Assembly (NCBI GenBank): GCA_027028245.1
Contig: JALVJO010000110.1
Coordinates: 1 to 32,621, forward strand
Length of the DNA stretch: 32,621 nt
Direction: 5' to 3'
Origin: Deltaproteobacteria bacterium
GTDB taxonomy: Bacteria; Desulfobacterota; Dissulfuribacteria; Dissulfuribacterales; QOAL01
Shown: in pieces, positions 16,050 to 25,486 of the stretch
Layout of the letters: the number at the start of each line of letters is the position of its first letter
How positions within the stretch are numbered: the first letter of the stretch is position 1
Notes under the pieces: model-generated
The model's input: the letters and a program-made list of their open reading frames with translations, nothing else
Told to the model about the DNA's origin: nothing
Database searches by the model: none
Position numbers and translations under genes: made by a program

Positions 16050-16225
16050 GATGGGAGAAAGAAGACAGACAAGGAAAATGAAGAACTTACTGCTGAGCTA
16101 TAGAGGCAGATCGGTCAGCCGAAAGTGGAGCTGGACTGGCTAAAAAAATCCGCATTACTCAGCTGAGAAGAAGCGATCTATGATAGAACCCGGCTCAGAG
16201 ATCCATTAGCAGGCAATGTGAGTTC
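16050..16225 (+). pseudogene. Decayed IS3-family transposase fragment (OrfA end and OrfB start)
   Basis: From 16050 the plus strand reads GRKKTDKENEELTAEL, stop (16101-16103), RQIGQPKVELDWLKKSALLS, stop (16164-16166). ELYxQIGQLKVELDWLKK is the hallmark coiled coil at the end of IS3-family OrfA, with the usual Tyr replaced by the first stop. In another frame from 16171, KRSMIEPGSEIH resembles the OrfB N-terminus before a further stop. No DDE domain or terminal repeats remain, so the copy is dead. The 15402-16267 gap is otherwise non-coding as far as I can see. Confidence 0.7.
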
Positions 16226-16267
16226 CCTGGGCTGTTTCCTCACATTCGACAGTGAAGGATTCAGGTC

Positions 16268-17521
16268 TTACAATAATCCTTTAGCGTCCATTAGTTCCTG
16301 TATCCTGTCAAGTATGTGTTCCGACACCTCGGCCTTATCCATGAAAGGCAGCTCCTCGATATTTTCTTCAGTATCTATAATAAAGACCTTGTTGGTATCA
16401 GAATCAAATCCCGCTCCAGGAAGCGTGATATCGTTTGCAACAACCAGATCCAGGTTTTTCTTTTCAAGCTTGGAAAAGGCATTTTTTACAAGGTCCCGGC
16501 TTTCTGCGCAGAAACCCACCAGTACCAGGCGGTCTGTCTTGTCTTTGCCAAGCTCTAGGAGTATGTCAGTGCTTTTTCTCAGGTTAAGGCAGAGTTTTTC
16601 TTCTGATTTTTTAAGCTTATGGGCAAGGCGCTCTGCCGGGGTATAATCGGAGACTGCAGCAGCCATGATGATTACGTCCATCTTGTCTGCAAGTGAGAAC
16701 ACGGCCTGTGCCATTTCTTCAGCCGTTTCCACCTTGTGGAGTTTTACTTCCGAAGGTGCACTGAGGGATACCGGGCCTGATACAAGGTGGACCTGGGCGC
16801 CTCTAAGGGCTGCTGCCTCTGCAAGTTTATAACCCATTTTGCCGGAAGAGCGGTTGGATATGAACCTGACTGGATCTATCTGTTCCCTGGTAGGGCCTGC
16901 AGTTACCAGGATTTTTTTACCCAAAAGTCCCTTGGGCCAGAGGGCCTTTTTTATATGAAACAGGCAGGTTTCCCAGCCAGGCAGCCTGCCCTTGCCCTTT
17001 GCTCCGCACACCACGATTCCCTCTTCCGGTTCTATGATGTATGTTCCCCTCTGCCTGAGACTTGAAATATTTGCCTGGGTTGCTGCGTGGCTGTACATGT
17101 CGGGATTCATGGATGGAAAAAGAAGAACCGGCCCTGTAAATGAGAGAAAGATGGTACTCAAAAGGTCGTCTGCAATGCCGTGAGCAAACTTGGCAATAAT
17201 ATTTGCAGTGGCAGGTAGCACCACCATAACCTCTGCCTTTTGTGCAAACCTGATGTGAGGGATTTCATGGCAGCTGGATTCATCAAAGAGGTCCAGGGCT
17301 GCCTTCTGGCCGGAAAGGGCCGAAAAGGTACAGCAGGTTACAAATTTTTCCGCGCTTTTGGTGATAACAGGCTGGACAGAGGCTCCTTCCTTGGCAAGGT
17401 TCCGCACATATTCTGCTGCCTTGAAGCACGCAATGCCGCCGGTAACGCCGAAGAGGATTTTCCTGTCTGAAAGGGGCTTGAATGTATTATACTCTGTATC
17501 AAAATCCCGGTCCTGCTCCAT
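16268..17521 (-). CDS. coaBC: Bifunctional phosphopantothenoylcysteine decarboxylase / phosphopantothenate-cysteine ligase
   Basis: Catalyses two consecutive steps of coenzyme A synthesis: cysteine addition to 4'-phosphopantothenate and decarboxylation to 4'-phosphopantetheine. The flavin-dependent CoaC domain covers about residues 18-195: GVTGGIACFKAAE (25-37), catalytic-type His89 in PHIRFAQKAEV, PATANIIAKFAHGIADDLL, the PSMNPDM block and the Cys172 loop VCGAKGKGRLP. The CoaB domain follows from about 200 with ILVTAGPTREQIDPVRFISN and SSGKMG. Length 417 is normal. The start at 17521 is set by GGGGAG seven bases upstream; an earlier ATG at 17581 lies well inside the previous gene. Overlaps the lipoprotein gene by 23 bp. 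Confidence 0.96.
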   Translation of the reverse strand: MEQDRDFDTEYNTFKPLSDRKILFGVTGGIACFKAAEYVRNLAKEGASVQPVITKSAEKFVTCCTFSALSGQKAALDLFDESSCHEIPHIRFAQKAEVMVVLPATANIIAKFAHGIADDLLSTIFLSFTGPVLLFPSMNPDMYSHAATQANISSLRQRGTYIIEPEEGIVVCGAKGKGRLPGWETCLFHIKKALWPKGLLGKKILVTAGPTREQIDPVRFISNRSSGKMGYKLAEAAALRGAQVHLVSGPVSLSAPSEVKLHKVETAEEMAQAVFSLADKMDVIIMAAAVSDYTPAERLAHKLKKSEEKLCLNLRKSTDILLELGKDKTDRLVLVGFCAESRDLVKNAFSKLEKKNLDLVVANDITLPGAGFDSDTNKVFIIDTEENIEELPFMDKAEVSEHILDRIQELMDAKGLL

Positions 17522-17969
17522 GATCTTCTCCCCGTTCTGAAATGGGCTCTGCCATCCAGATTTCAACCCTTGTATAACCAAAACTGGTCCTGGAATAGGT
17601 TATCAGGCACTGGCCGTTGCCGTCCTTGCTGAAGGCCATAAGTCCCCTTCCGGCATTCAGGGAGCTGACAAATTTCCAGCCCTTTTGGGGAAGTGTATCC
17701 AGAAAGTAGTTTTGAACAGCAACAGGCGAAAGACTTCCCTTAAGTATAATAAGCCCTCCCTGGTAGCCTGGAGAGGAAATAATCACCGATTCGTCCTCGT
17801 TGATCTCAAGTGGTGCCGGTATTGGAAGATCCGGGAAAATGAGGGTGACCTTTTCTTTATCCAGGCCGGCGGCAGTCTCTGAATAGCTGCTGTTTGCAGC
17901 ACATGCTGCCATTAGGGGCAGAATCAATATGAGGAAAGCACTGGTAAAAAATCCACTGGTCTTTTTCAT
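17499..17969 (-). CDS. Putative lipoprotein
   Basis: 156 residues with a lipoprotein-type signal peptide (hydrophobic stretch ending LPLMAAC, acceptor Cys22). The mature part has FPDLPIPAPLEINEDESVIISSPGYQGGLIILKG followed by VQNYFLDTLPQKGW, a pattern I associate with small periplasmic lipoproteins of sulfate-reducing and related bacteria, but I cannot give a family name or function. It overlaps the nitroreductase stop by 4 bp (ATGA) and the coaBC start by 23 bp, so it is translated within that operon. Membrane attachment is likely; which membrane cannot be told. Confidence 0.8.
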   Translation of the reverse strand: MKKTSGFFTSAFLILILPLMAACAANSSYSETAAGLDKEKVTLIFPDLPIPAPLEINEDESVIISSPGYQGGLIILKGSLSPVAVQNYFLDTLPQKGWKFVSSLNAGRGLMAFSKDGNGQCLITYSRTSFGYTRVEIWMAEPISERGEDHGAGPGF

Positions 17970-18472
17970 TTTTCGAACACCACCAGTTCTTCAATGGGCT
18001 TTCTGGTGCTTTTCTGGTCTTTTCTTGCAGGGTGCCCCAGGGCAACCACGGCCATAAGCTCGAGGGTTTCAGGAAGCTCCAGGAGCTGCCTGACCTGGTC
18101 TGCACTTTTGAGGATTTCTCCGAGCCAGACAGCACCAAGTCCCAGGCTGTGAGCTGCCAGGAGCATGTTTTCTATACACGCGCCCACTGCCTGGTGGTCC
18201 TTGACCGGGTGGTACATGCTTATCTTGTCCACAAAAACAGGAATCAGGCAGTCTGCGGCCCGAATCACCCTGCTGTACTTGGTCAGGGCCTCGAATTCCT
18301 TTTTTAATCCCCTGTCTTTGACAACGGCAAACCGCCAGGGCTGGTTGTTAAGACCTGAAGGCGCCCAGCTTCCAGCCTTTAAGATCTCCACGATGTGGGC
18401 GCGGTCAACCGGCTCCTCAGTAAAATGCCTTACGCTTCGGCGGCTGTAAATGGTTTCAAGAACTGGGTTCAT
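17966..18472 (-). CDS. Nitroreductase-family flavoprotein
   Basis: 168 residues, typical of short NAD(P)H/FMN nitroreductases. The N-terminal block IYSRRSVRHFTEEPV is the flavin phosphate-binding motif; SWAPSGLNNQPWRFAVV follows, and the C-terminal GLGAVWLGEIL and VALGHPA blocks are also standard. Substrate unknown; the family includes nitroaromatic, quinone and flavin reductases. First gene of a three-gene minus-strand operon with the lipoprotein and coaBC genes. A consensus -10 (TATAAT, 18552-18547) lies about 75 bp upstream, with a weak -35. Confidence 0.9.
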   Translation of the reverse strand: MNPVLETIYSRRSVRHFTEEPVDRAHIVEILKAGSWAPSGLNNQPWRFAVVKDRGLKKEFEALTKYSRVIRAADCLIPVFVDKISMYHPVKDHQAVGACIENMLLAAHSLGLGAVWLGEILKSADQVRQLLELPETLELMAVVALGHPARKDQKSTRKPIEELVVFEK

Positions 18473-18546
18473 GGCAATCCACTTTCCGGCATGGTGTTAT
18501 TGATTCTTCAGCATTTACTCGGCAATAAGTTGAGATATATTTTTTT

Positions 18547-18552
18547 ATTATA
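18547..18552 (-). promoter_or_regulatory. Candidate -10 element for the nitroreductase-coaBC operon
   Basis: TATAAT on the minus strand, 75 bp upstream of the operon start. The best -35 at 17 bp spacing is only TTTATC. The 18473-18770 gap also holds a plus-strand TTGGTT...TATGAT pair (19-bp spacing) and an inverted repeat CTGTCG...CGACAG (about 18731-18752) before the TonB receptor gene. No gene is supported in the gap. Confidence 0.35.
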
Positions 18553-18770
18553 CAACCTTCAATACCTGTGATAAATAAAAAAGCATCCATGTCCTAAATA
18601 GCATCAAGGATATCAGCAAGGTGGGCAGGCCGCAGGTACCAGAACTGCAAAAATCCAGGGATAATTGCTGTTTCCAGGGCCTATTGGTTCTGGATGTATA
18701 TTTTCCGATATGATTAACAGACTGTCGATTATTCGGCGACAGGATATATCCGTCATGGAAGAGAGGAGTT

Positions 18771-20864
18771 ATGCGTCTGTTAGGTAAGCTGAACTTTTGG
18801 CTGTTGGCTGACATAGCTGCATGTTTTAAGGCCATGATATTTGAGGCAGGCCGGTTTGCACCCTTGTCCTTGGTCTTTTTTTCATGCCTTTTTCCAAACC
18901 CGGCAAGTGGTGCCTCACCGGTCCAGCCTGATGAAGGGTTGTTTTCAATGAGCCTGGAAGAACTCATGAATCTTGAGGTCACCTCTGCATTTAAGAAGCC
19001 CCAGAGCATAAAGGACACCCCTGCAGCAGTGTTTGTTATTACCCAGGAAGACATCCGCAGGTCCGGTGCCTCTTCGATCCCCGAGTTACTTCGTATGGTC
19101 CCGGGGGTTAACGTGGCAAAGATAGATAACGGCAACTGGGCTGTGTCGATCAGGGGATTTAACGGCATTTTCTCAGACAAGCTCCTGGTGTTGATGGATG
19201 GCAGGACACTTTATGATCCGCTCTTTTCAGGGGTTTTCTGGGATGTTCAGGATACAATGCTTGAGGACATCGATCGTATTGAGGTAATACGGGGGCCTGG
19301 TGCCAGCAGTTGGGGCACCAATGCTGTAAACGGTGTGATCAATATTATCACAAAGGATGCTTACGCCACCAGGGGGGTGCTGTTGAGCGGCGGCGGGGGC
19401 AGCATTGAACACGGTTTCGGCTCTGGAAGACTTGGTTCCAAGGTCGGTGATATCGGGGCTGTGCGTTTTTACGCCAAGGCCTTTGAGCGAGGAGCACAGG
19501 AAAAGAAAGACGGGGGAAGTGCATGGGATGATCGGCGGATGCTGAGATCGGGTTTTCATTCCAACTGGCATTTTGCCTCCAATGATTCTGCCGCTGTTCA
19601 GGGAGATATATATACCGAAGAAGTCACCTCACGAGTACTTGGTTTCAACGAGTCCTTCTCTGAGCGCAGAATCATTGAATCCGACATTCCCGCATCAGGC
19701 GGGAACATACTTGTCAGGTGGAAGCATCTTTTTGATAAGGAGAACGAACTCAATTTCCAGTTCTATTATGACCACACTGACAGAAAATTTACCGACATGG
19801 GCAGGGAATCCCGTGATACCCTGGATTTCGAATTCCAGCACCGTTTTCCATTGTTTGGCTTCAATGACATCCAGTGGGGCTGTTCCTACAGGCATACCTG
19901 GGATGATATTCCCATAAAGCACGGATATAATGTCGGCTCGTTCCAGCCAAGTTCCAGGAAGGACGATCTTTTTGGTTTCTACGGCCAGGATGAGATGGAT
20001 TTCTTCCAGGACAGGCTGCGGTTTTTGCTGGGTGTCAGGCTGGATCACAACAACTATACCGGTATGGAGGTGGAACCCACGGTGAGGGTGATCTACAGCC
20101 TTAATTCCCGTCAGGATTTGTGGGCAGCCTTTTCCAGGGCTGTCAGGGTGCCCAGCCGTTACAACCGTGATGCCATCTGGCTGCTTGGAACAGAAAGAGA
20201 TCTTACCAGGCAGCTTCCCATCGAAATGGCTTTCAAAGGGGACCATGATTTCAGGAGCGAGAAGCTGTGGGCTGCAGAAATCGGCTACAGGTGGACTGCA
20301 TGTACCAGGCTTGCCTTTGATATTACAGGTTTTGCAAATTTTTACGATGATCTTTTTACTGCCGTGGCCGGTGAGATATTTGACCATCATGGAATGTTCA
20401 TCCAGCCCATCCTGCCTGAAAATTATGGAAAGGCCAATAACTTCGGCATTGAACTTACAGGTAATTTTAATCCTCTCGACTGGTGGAGGCTGGAACTTTC
20501 CTATTCCTATCTGAACACCAATTACTGGATAGAATCCGAACACAGGGCAGGTTCAGGACTGCCTGCTGAATACATGGAGGCGCCGGACCACCAGGTTTCC
20601 TTCAGATCCAATATGAATTTTACTGAAAAATTGGAACTGGACGTATGGCTCCGTTATGTTTCAAGTCTTTCAAAACTCGATATACCTTCTTATACAGGTG
20701 TTGATATAAGAGTCGGGTGGCATCCTCTTGAGAGTCTGGAAATTTCCGTAGCTGCAAAGAATCTTCTGGATCCTCGACACCCTGAGTACAAGGACGATTT
20801 CTTGCAGCTGATATCCACTGAAATCCCGAGATCTGTTTACGCAAAGGCAGTCTGGAAGTTTTGA
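18771..20864 (+). CDS. TonB-dependent outer-membrane receptor
   Basis: 697 residues. After a long N-terminus with a hydrophobic signal stretch (APLSLVFFSCLF, cleavage near ASG) come the short SMSLEELMNLEVTSAFKK segment and a complete plug domain: PAAVFVITQEDIRRSGASSIPELLRMVPGVNV, SIRGFNG, LVLMDGRTLYDPLFSGVFWD, RIEVIRGPGASSWGTNAVNGVINIITK. The 22-strand-type barrel follows and ends in a terminal Phe (AVWKF). The substrate is unknown. A 4-bp overlap with a YfiR-family gene, then a hybrid kinase, is a recurring arrangement for this receptor type. The start at 18771 follows GAGAGGAG at short spacing; an ATG at 18834 would give a shorter signal peptide and remains possible. Confidence 0.92.
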   Translation: MRLLGKLNFWLLADIAACFKAMIFEAGRFAPLSLVFFSCLFPNPASGASPVQPDEGLFSMSLEELMNLEVTSAFKKPQSIKDTPAAVFVITQEDIRRSGASSIPELLRMVPGVNVAKIDNGNWAVSIRGFNGIFSDKLLVLMDGRTLYDPLFSGVFWDVQDTMLEDIDRIEVIRGPGASSWGTNAVNGVINIITKDAYATRGVLLSGGGGSIEHGFGSGRLGSKVGDIGAVRFYAKAFERGAQEKKDGGSAWDDRRMLRSGFHSNWHFASNDSAAVQGDIYTEEVTSRVLGFNESFSERRIIESDIPASGGNILVRWKHLFDKENELNFQFYYDHTDRKFTDMGRESRDTLDFEFQHRFPLFGFNDIQWGCSYRHTWDDIPIKHGYNVGSFQPSSRKDDLFGFYGQDEMDFFQDRLRFLLGVRLDHNNYTGMEVEPTVRVIYSLNSRQDLWAAFSRAVRVPSRYNRDAIWLLGTERDLTRQLPIEMAFKGDHDFRSEKLWAAEIGYRWTACTRLAFDITGFANFYDDLFTAVAGEIFDHHGMFIQPILPENYGKANNFGIELTGNFNPLDWWRLELSYSYLNTNYWIESEHRAGSGLPAEYMEAPDHQVSFRSNMNFTEKLELDVWLRYVSSLSKLDIPSYTGVDIRVGWHPLESLEISVAAKNLLDPRHPEYKDDFLQLISTEIPRSVYAKAVWKF

Positions 20865-21460
20865 AAAAAAGGATTGACACATACAGGGGCCATTGGGATC
20901 AGGCCCTGCCGAGTCGTGTGGTTTCGGCAGTTTATAACCCGGCGGCATGGATAATTGCCGTGTTTTTCCTCTATGCGTTTCACGTGCATTCATCGGCTGC
21001 AGGCTTCCATCACCCAGAGACAGATGTAAAGGCAGCTTTTATCTATAATTTTACCAAATTCATCCAATGGCCCGAGTCGTCCTTTAGAGACGATTATCTT
21101 GTTATAGGTTACTGGGGCAGGGGAACCATGGTGGATGCCTTGCGAAAACTTGAGGGCAGAAAGAGCCTGGACAAGGAAGTGAAGATAAAGGAGGTTTCGA
21201 ATCCATGCGATATTCAGGGCGTTCAGGTACTTGTAATGGCAGAGGAACAGTTTATTGATAAAAAAACACTGAGCAGCCTTGAAAAAGGACATGTGCTTAC
21301 CATCTCCGAGGGCAAGGAGGCACTTGAAAGGGGCGTGATAATTGCACTTTTCAAGGAAGGCAACAAGATACGATTTGCAGTAAATCTCAAAAACGCAGGC
21401 AGGAGCGGGCTCAAGATCAGCAGCAGGCTACTGAAACTTGCAAAATTCATCGTTCAATGA
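20861..21460 (+). CDS. YfiR-family periplasmic regulator (DUF4154)
   Basis: 199 residues with a signal/anchor helix ([14 protein letters not shown], about 29-42). The mature domain shows the family pattern [19 protein letters not shown], then LVIGYWGRG, a [16 protein letters not shown] segment, a [11 protein letters not shown] segment and the closing [25 protein letters not shown]. In Pseudomonas YfiR is a periplasmic protein that restrains the diguanylate cyclase YfiN; here the downstream partner is a kinase instead. The start is a TTG overlapping the receptor's TGA (TTGA); GTG codons further in are alternatives. Its end overlaps the kinase start by ATGA. Confidence 0.88.
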   Translation: MKKRIDTYRGHWDQALPSRVVSAVYNPAAWIIAVFFLYAFHVHSSAAGFHHPETDVKAAFIYNFTKFIQWPESSFRDDYLVIGYWGRGTMVDALRKLEGRKSLDKEVKIKEVSNPCDIQGVQVLVMAEEQFIDKKTLSSLEKGHVLTISEGKEALERGVIIALFKEGNKIRFAVNLKNAGRSGLKISSRLLKLAKFIVQ

Positions 21461-24315
21461 GATCTCTTTCCATACAAAAAAAACTGATGCTCTTTATGAC
21501 ATTAACAGCATCAGTAGTGCTTGCAGGGGCAACCCTCTTTTTCCTGGGATATTTTTTCTGGTCCGGGCATGTCCAACAGAGACTTCAGGCTCAGGTCATT
21601 GCAAAGACCATTGGCTCCAACTGTGCAGCTGCCATCTTTTTTGAAGACAAGGAAGCCGCTTTAGATACCCTTTCAGCCCTTAAATCCGTCAAGAAAGTGA
21701 AACAGGCCTGCATATTCAGCCGCGAAGGAAAGTCACTGGCATGTTTGTACAAATATTCAGGCCTGGAAAGGCCCCAAGAGGAGAAAATAAGGAACTTAAT
21801 TGGGGGATCCGACCATGCCGAGGCATCCAGTCACGATTTCGGGTATTATTTCAGCAAATTTATCGATACCTATGGGCCTGTAAGCTTTCACGGCGAACGC
21901 ATTGGTCTGATATGGGTACGAGAGGATCTGTCCGGCTTTTTCCGTGCGTTTTGGTCAACTGTGATCATGTCATTTTGCATGTGGTTTTTCCTGGTACTTG
22001 TTTCAATCTTTATCTCCGACTATCTCAGCAGCAGATTGGTTGAACCCATGCAGAAACTGGTTTCCTCCATGAAAAGGGTGTCAGAGACCAAGGATTATTC
22101 CCTGAGGGTGAAAAAAAACAGTGATGACGAACTAGGGACGCTGATCGAACAATTCAACTTGATGCTTGAGAAGATCCGGGGCCATGAGAAACTGCTGAGG
22201 GCCCATGGAGAGGAACTGGAGGAAAGGGTCAGGGAGAGGACAGAGGAGCTGTCACGGGCAAATCTGGAACTGGAGCAGCTGGTAGAAAAATATAAAAAGG
22301 CCAAGGAGCAGGCAGAGGAGGCCAGTAAGGCCAAGAGCCAGTTCCTGGCCAACATGAGCCATGAAATCAGAACTCCCATGAATGGGGTGATAGGCATGGC
22401 CGAGCTTCTGCTTCGCTCCAACCCGGGGCCAGAGCAGCTGCCCCTTATCCAGGGGATCATGAAATCAGGCCAGATCCTTTTGAATATAATCAATGACATA
22501 CTTCAGTTTTCTACCATGGAAGCCGGGAAGGTAAGGATCAGAACCAGTTGTTTTTCTCTGCAAAAGGCAGCCAGGGAAGTCATTGAACTGCTTTCTGTGC
22601 AGGCAGCCAAAAAGGGAATCAATATCTTTTTCAGCTGCGACCATTCCATTCCCAAAAAGGTAATAGGGGATCAGGATAAGGTAAAAGAGATTCTCATCAA
22701 CCTCATAGGAAATGCTGTAAAGTTTTCCAATGAGCAGGATATCATACTCAGGCTCAAGAAGATTTCGCAGCATGGCGATATGGTGAAGATTCTAATGGAA
22801 GTGGAAGATAGGGGGCCGGGCATAGAGGAGACGAGGCTCCAGGAGATCTTTAATGCGTTCTCTCAGGGAGATGAATCAGCTTCCAAATCCTATGAAGGAA
22901 CCGGGCTGGGCCTGGCCATTGTAAAAGGGCTTCTTCAGCACTTAGGTGGCGAAATACAGGTGAAAAGTTCTCCTGGTTCTGGTTCTCGTTTCAGCTGTTT
23001 TCTCAATTTCCAGGCAGCAGATGACAAAGCGCATGAGGAAGCTGCAGATGATCTTTATTGCCCGCTTGTCATCATAGTAAGCAGGAACGACTTCTTGAAG
23101 GAGGCAGTTTCAAGCATCATCAGTGGGATTAAAGGCTGCAGGCAGTTTCTTGCTGAAACCGCAGAGGAAGCATTGAATATTGCATCAGAACATGAAGAAA
23201 GGATCAACGGCAGAATCTGGATAATCATTGATCAGGATATCCTGGACGACAGTCCAGATCTTCAGAAATCCATCTCAAGCCTCAGGGAATTTTCCCACAG
23301 GCACGGCAACCTGGGATTCGTGTTGCTGGGGGATGAAAAAGATACGTCCCTCCCAAATGCCTTGGAAGGCACACTGGTTGTTGATAAGGGTGCCCTCTAC
23401 AATTCCCTGCCGGAGATATTGAAAAAGGAAGGCCCCGGTGACCAAGATATGAAGCAGGAGAAGGCTTTGTTCAAGCCAGTGGAAAACGGCAGAGAATTTT
23501 CAGGGATGAAAGTCCTCCTGGTTGAAGATAACCCTGTAAACCAGGAGCTCTGCATGACTATACTCTCGGTATTGGGCTGCCAGGGGGTCCTTGCAGAAGA
23601 TGGTCAGCAGGCCCTTGAAATCCTGGAACGGGAAGAGTTTGACGTGGTCTTGATGGATTGTCAGCTTCCGGTTCTTGACGGGTATGAAACCACAAGGAGA
23701 TTCAGGCAGATGGAAAAGACAGGCAGGCATACTCCTGTCATTGCCCTTACCGCTTATGCCATGGATGGAGATGAAAGAAAATGTATTGATGCCGGCATGG
23801 ATGATTACCTGGCAAAGCCCTTCAAGATTGATGAGCTTTCTGAAAAGCTCAAAAAATGGAGAAGGAAAGGGACAGCTGCTGCAGAAACTTCAGGCCCTTT
23901 TCAAAAGGATATACTTGCCCCGGGCCTTGATGAAGGGGCCGATGGTTCAAAGGGGCCCTTGGATTTGGAGGTAATCAGGGAACTCAAAATGCTGGATCGG
24001 CATGGGGGAAGACGATTTTTTTCTGAATCCGTGGACAAGTTTTTTCAGAACAGCGAAAGGTATCTGAAGGCAATGGAAGAGGCCATAGACAAAGGAGATC
24101 TTGAACAACTTCGTTTTAATGCCCATACCTTTAAGGGCAGCAGCGGGTTCATGGGAGCTTACCGGCTGAGCAACCTCTGCCTTGAAATGGAGAAAATGGC
24201 AAGGAACAAAAAGGCGGCAGGAGCGGGGAAACTGCTGCTGGAGATAATTTCGGAATATCAAAAGGTCAGGCAGGAACTGGAAGGACTTCGTCTAACTGAT
24301 CACAGGTTCCAATAG
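21457..24315 (+). CDS. Hybrid sensor histidine kinase (CHASE8-like, HAMP, HisKA, HATPase, REC, Hpt)
   Basis: 952 residues. Two membrane helices (about 11-33 and 166-188) flank a periplasmic CHASE8-like domain (40-155; [29 protein letters not shown]). HAMP follows (about 190-245), then a coiled coil, the phospho-acceptor region [15 protein letters not shown] with His302, and the ATPase domain (N-box [11 protein letters not shown]1 DRGPGI, G2 GTGLGLAIV). A poorly conserved receiver-like region (about 535-655) precedes a complete receiver with Asp734 ([11 protein letters not shown]) and Lys787, and an Hpt domain with His890 (AHTFKGSSG). All phosphorelay residues are present; no DNA-binding output is fused, so a separate regulator elsewhere is expected. 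Coupled by ATGA to the YfiR gene, whose product probably tunes the CHASE8-like sensor (inference). Confidence 0.93.
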   Translation: MRSLSIQKKLMLFMTLTASVVLAGATLFFLGYFFWSGHVQQRLQAQVIAKTIGSNCAAAIFFEDKEAALDTLSALKSVKKVKQACIFSREGKSLACLYKYSGLERPQEEKIRNLIGGSDHAEASSHDFGYYFSKFIDTYGPVSFHGERIGLIWVREDLSGFFRAFWSTVIMSFCMWFFLVLVSIFISDYLSSRLVEPMQKLVSSMKRVSETKDYSLRVKKNSDDELGTLIEQFNLMLEKIRGHEKLLRAHGEELEERVRERTEELSRANLELEQLVEKYKKAKEQAEEASKAKSQFLANMSHEIRTPMNGVIGMAELLLRSNPGPEQLPLIQGIMKSGQILLNIINDILQFSTMEAGKVRIRTSCFSLQKAAREVIELLSVQAAKKGINIFFSCDHSIPKKVIGDQDKVKEILINLIGNAVKFSNEQDIILRLKKISQHGDMVKILMEVEDRGPGIEETRLQEIFNAFSQGDESASKSYEGTGLGLAIVKGLLQHLGGEIQVKSSPGSGSRFSCFLNFQAADDKAHEEAADDLYCPLVIIVSRNDFLKEAVSSIISGIKGCRQFLAETAEEALNIASEHEERINGRIWIIIDQDILDDSPDLQKSISSLREFSHRHGNLGFVLLGDEKDTSLPNALEGTLVVDKGALYNSLPEILKKEGPGDQDMKQEKALFKPVENGREFSGMKVLLVEDNPVNQELCMTILSVLGCQGVLAEDGQQALEILEREEFDVVLMDCQLPVLDGYETTRRFRQMEKTGRHTPVIALTAYAMDGDERKCIDAGMDDYLAKPFKIDELSEKLKKWRRKGTAAAETSGPFQKDILAPGLDEGADGSKGPLDLEVIRELKMLDRHGGRRFFSESVDKFFQNSERYLKAMEEAIDKGDLEQLRFNAHTFKGSSGFMGAYRLSNLCLEMEKMARNKKAAGAGKLLLEIISEYQKVRQELEGLRLTDHRFQ

Positions 24316-24345
24316 GGTTTATCCCAACCTGTAGGCGCTCTCAGG

Positions 24346-24581
24346 GGGAGCATTCCCGGTTTGTCCCCTATTTGTACCACTGACGAGGAAGGGCAAGGAA
24401 GGGGTGTTTCCTTCAAGGTTCACCAAGCCGCTGTGCAGATTTTAAATTTTTCCTGGATACAGACATCACCAATCTCAGCGGCTTGACTGCGGCTGAAGTT
24501 GGCTTCCTTGTGGTGAAGCCTTTCAAGAAACACCCCTTCCTTGTCAGTGGTACAAATAGGGGACAAACCGGGAATGCTCCC
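24346..24581. mobile_element. MITE-like palindromic element with target duplications
   Basis: Non-coding 236-bp element bounded by terminal inverted repeats starting GGGAGCATTCCC. The outer 40 bp of each arm (24345-24384 and 24543-24582) are perfectly complementary. After a 10-base insertion in the left arm the match continues imperfectly inward (AAGGAAGGGGTGTTTC paired with GAAACACCCCTTCCTT), and an inner pair CAAGCCGCTG (24424-24433) / CAGCGGCTTG (24476-24485) surrounds a loop of about 42 bp. CTCTCAGG flanks both sides (24338-24345 and 24582-24589) as an 8-bp target duplication. No transposase is present, so it would move in trans. It sits between convergent genes and as RNA would fold into a long hairpin that could end both transcripts. 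Confidence 0.82.
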
Positions 24582-24659
24582 CTCTCAGGGTGCCAGAGAT
24601 GTAAGGCAGCGGGCCATCGCGGGACAGATGTGGTGTCCTGTGAAGCGCTTACGTCTTCG

Positions 24660-25481
24660 TTAGACTTCTTCTGTCACACCCGAATACACAAGGACTGCCG
24701 TGCCTTCCAGGTAAACCTTGCGGAAAGAAGGCCTTTCATCCTTCTGAAAATAGATCTTGAGTTTTTCTCCTCCCCAGGTCTTTACCTCCACGGGAGGTTC
24801 TACCAGGCCCTTAAGGCCTGCAATAAGGGCACTTGCCACAGCACCTGTGCCGCAGGCATGGGTTTCATCCTCCACACCCCTTTCATAGGTGCGCACCAGA
24901 ATGCTTGATGGTCCGGTCACCTTTACGAAATTTACGTTTGTACCCTCAGGGCTGAATGCCTTGTGATATCTTACAAGCCTTCCGGTCTCAAAAACGGGTT
25001 CTGCTTCTATGTCAGCGGGAAATAAAACAGCGTGGGGGACTCCGGTATTGATAAAATCAATAGTTCTTTCTTTGTCGTGGATTGTTATCCTTATATCGGT
25101 TTTCAGATCTTTTGGAGGGGTAAGCTGCAGTTTGACCAAGGCATCCTTCACCGATGCCTCAATAATGCCTGCCCCGGTCTCGAACTTGAGTTCCGGGCCG
25201 CAGATGCCTTGCAAAACGGCAAAACGGGCTGCACACCGACCTCCATTTCCACACATGTCTGCCCGGCTTCCATCTGCATTGAAAAAGTGCCAGCGAAAGT
25301 CGGCCTTCCGGGAATCTTCAATAAGAATCATTCCGTCTGCACCAATCCCAAAGTGCCTCTTGCAGTAGCGTACCGCTGCCTTTGGGGCCTTATCAGGTTC
25401 GATCCAGTTCTGTCTGTTGTCTATCAAGATAAAATCATTGCCGCTTCCGTGCATTTTTTTAAAGGGAATGTGCGATTTCAC
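24660..25481 (-). CDS. dapF: Diaminopimelate epimerase
   Basis: Interconverts LL- and meso-diaminopimelate, for peptidoglycan and lysine. Both active-site cysteines are visible in their motifs: Cys77 in DMCGNGGRC and Cys210 in HACGTGAVAS. KMHGSGNDF near the N-terminus and ERGVEDET before the second Cys are also standard. Start: the GTG at 25481 gives 273 residues and the usual N-terminal length before KMHG; GGAGG is 10 bases upstream. A GTG at 25499 overlaps the lysA end and lacks that support. It follows lysA by 5 bp and is the last gene of the operon; dapA, which often follows in related genomes, is absent and a MITE-like element lies there instead. Confidence 0.95.
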   Translation of the reverse strand: MKSHIPFKKMHGSGNDFILIDNRQNWIEPDKAPKAAVRYCKRHFGIGADGMILIEDSRKADFRWHFFNADGSRADMCGNGGRCAARFAVLQGICGPELKFETGAGIIEASVKDALVKLQLTPPKDLKTDIRITIHDKERTIDFINTGVPHAVLFPADIEAEPVFETGRLVRYHKAFSPEGTNVNFVKVTGPSSILVRTYERGVEDETHACGTGAVASALIAGLKGLVEPPVEVKTWGGEKLKIYFQKDERPSFRKVYLEGTAVLVYSGVTEEV

Positions 25482-25486
25482 CAGTA

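Noticed and set aside
18548-19180. Minus-strand open frame of 210 codons overlapping the TonB receptor start
   Set aside because: It is the antisense shadow of the receptor's signal and plug sequence and shows no domain.
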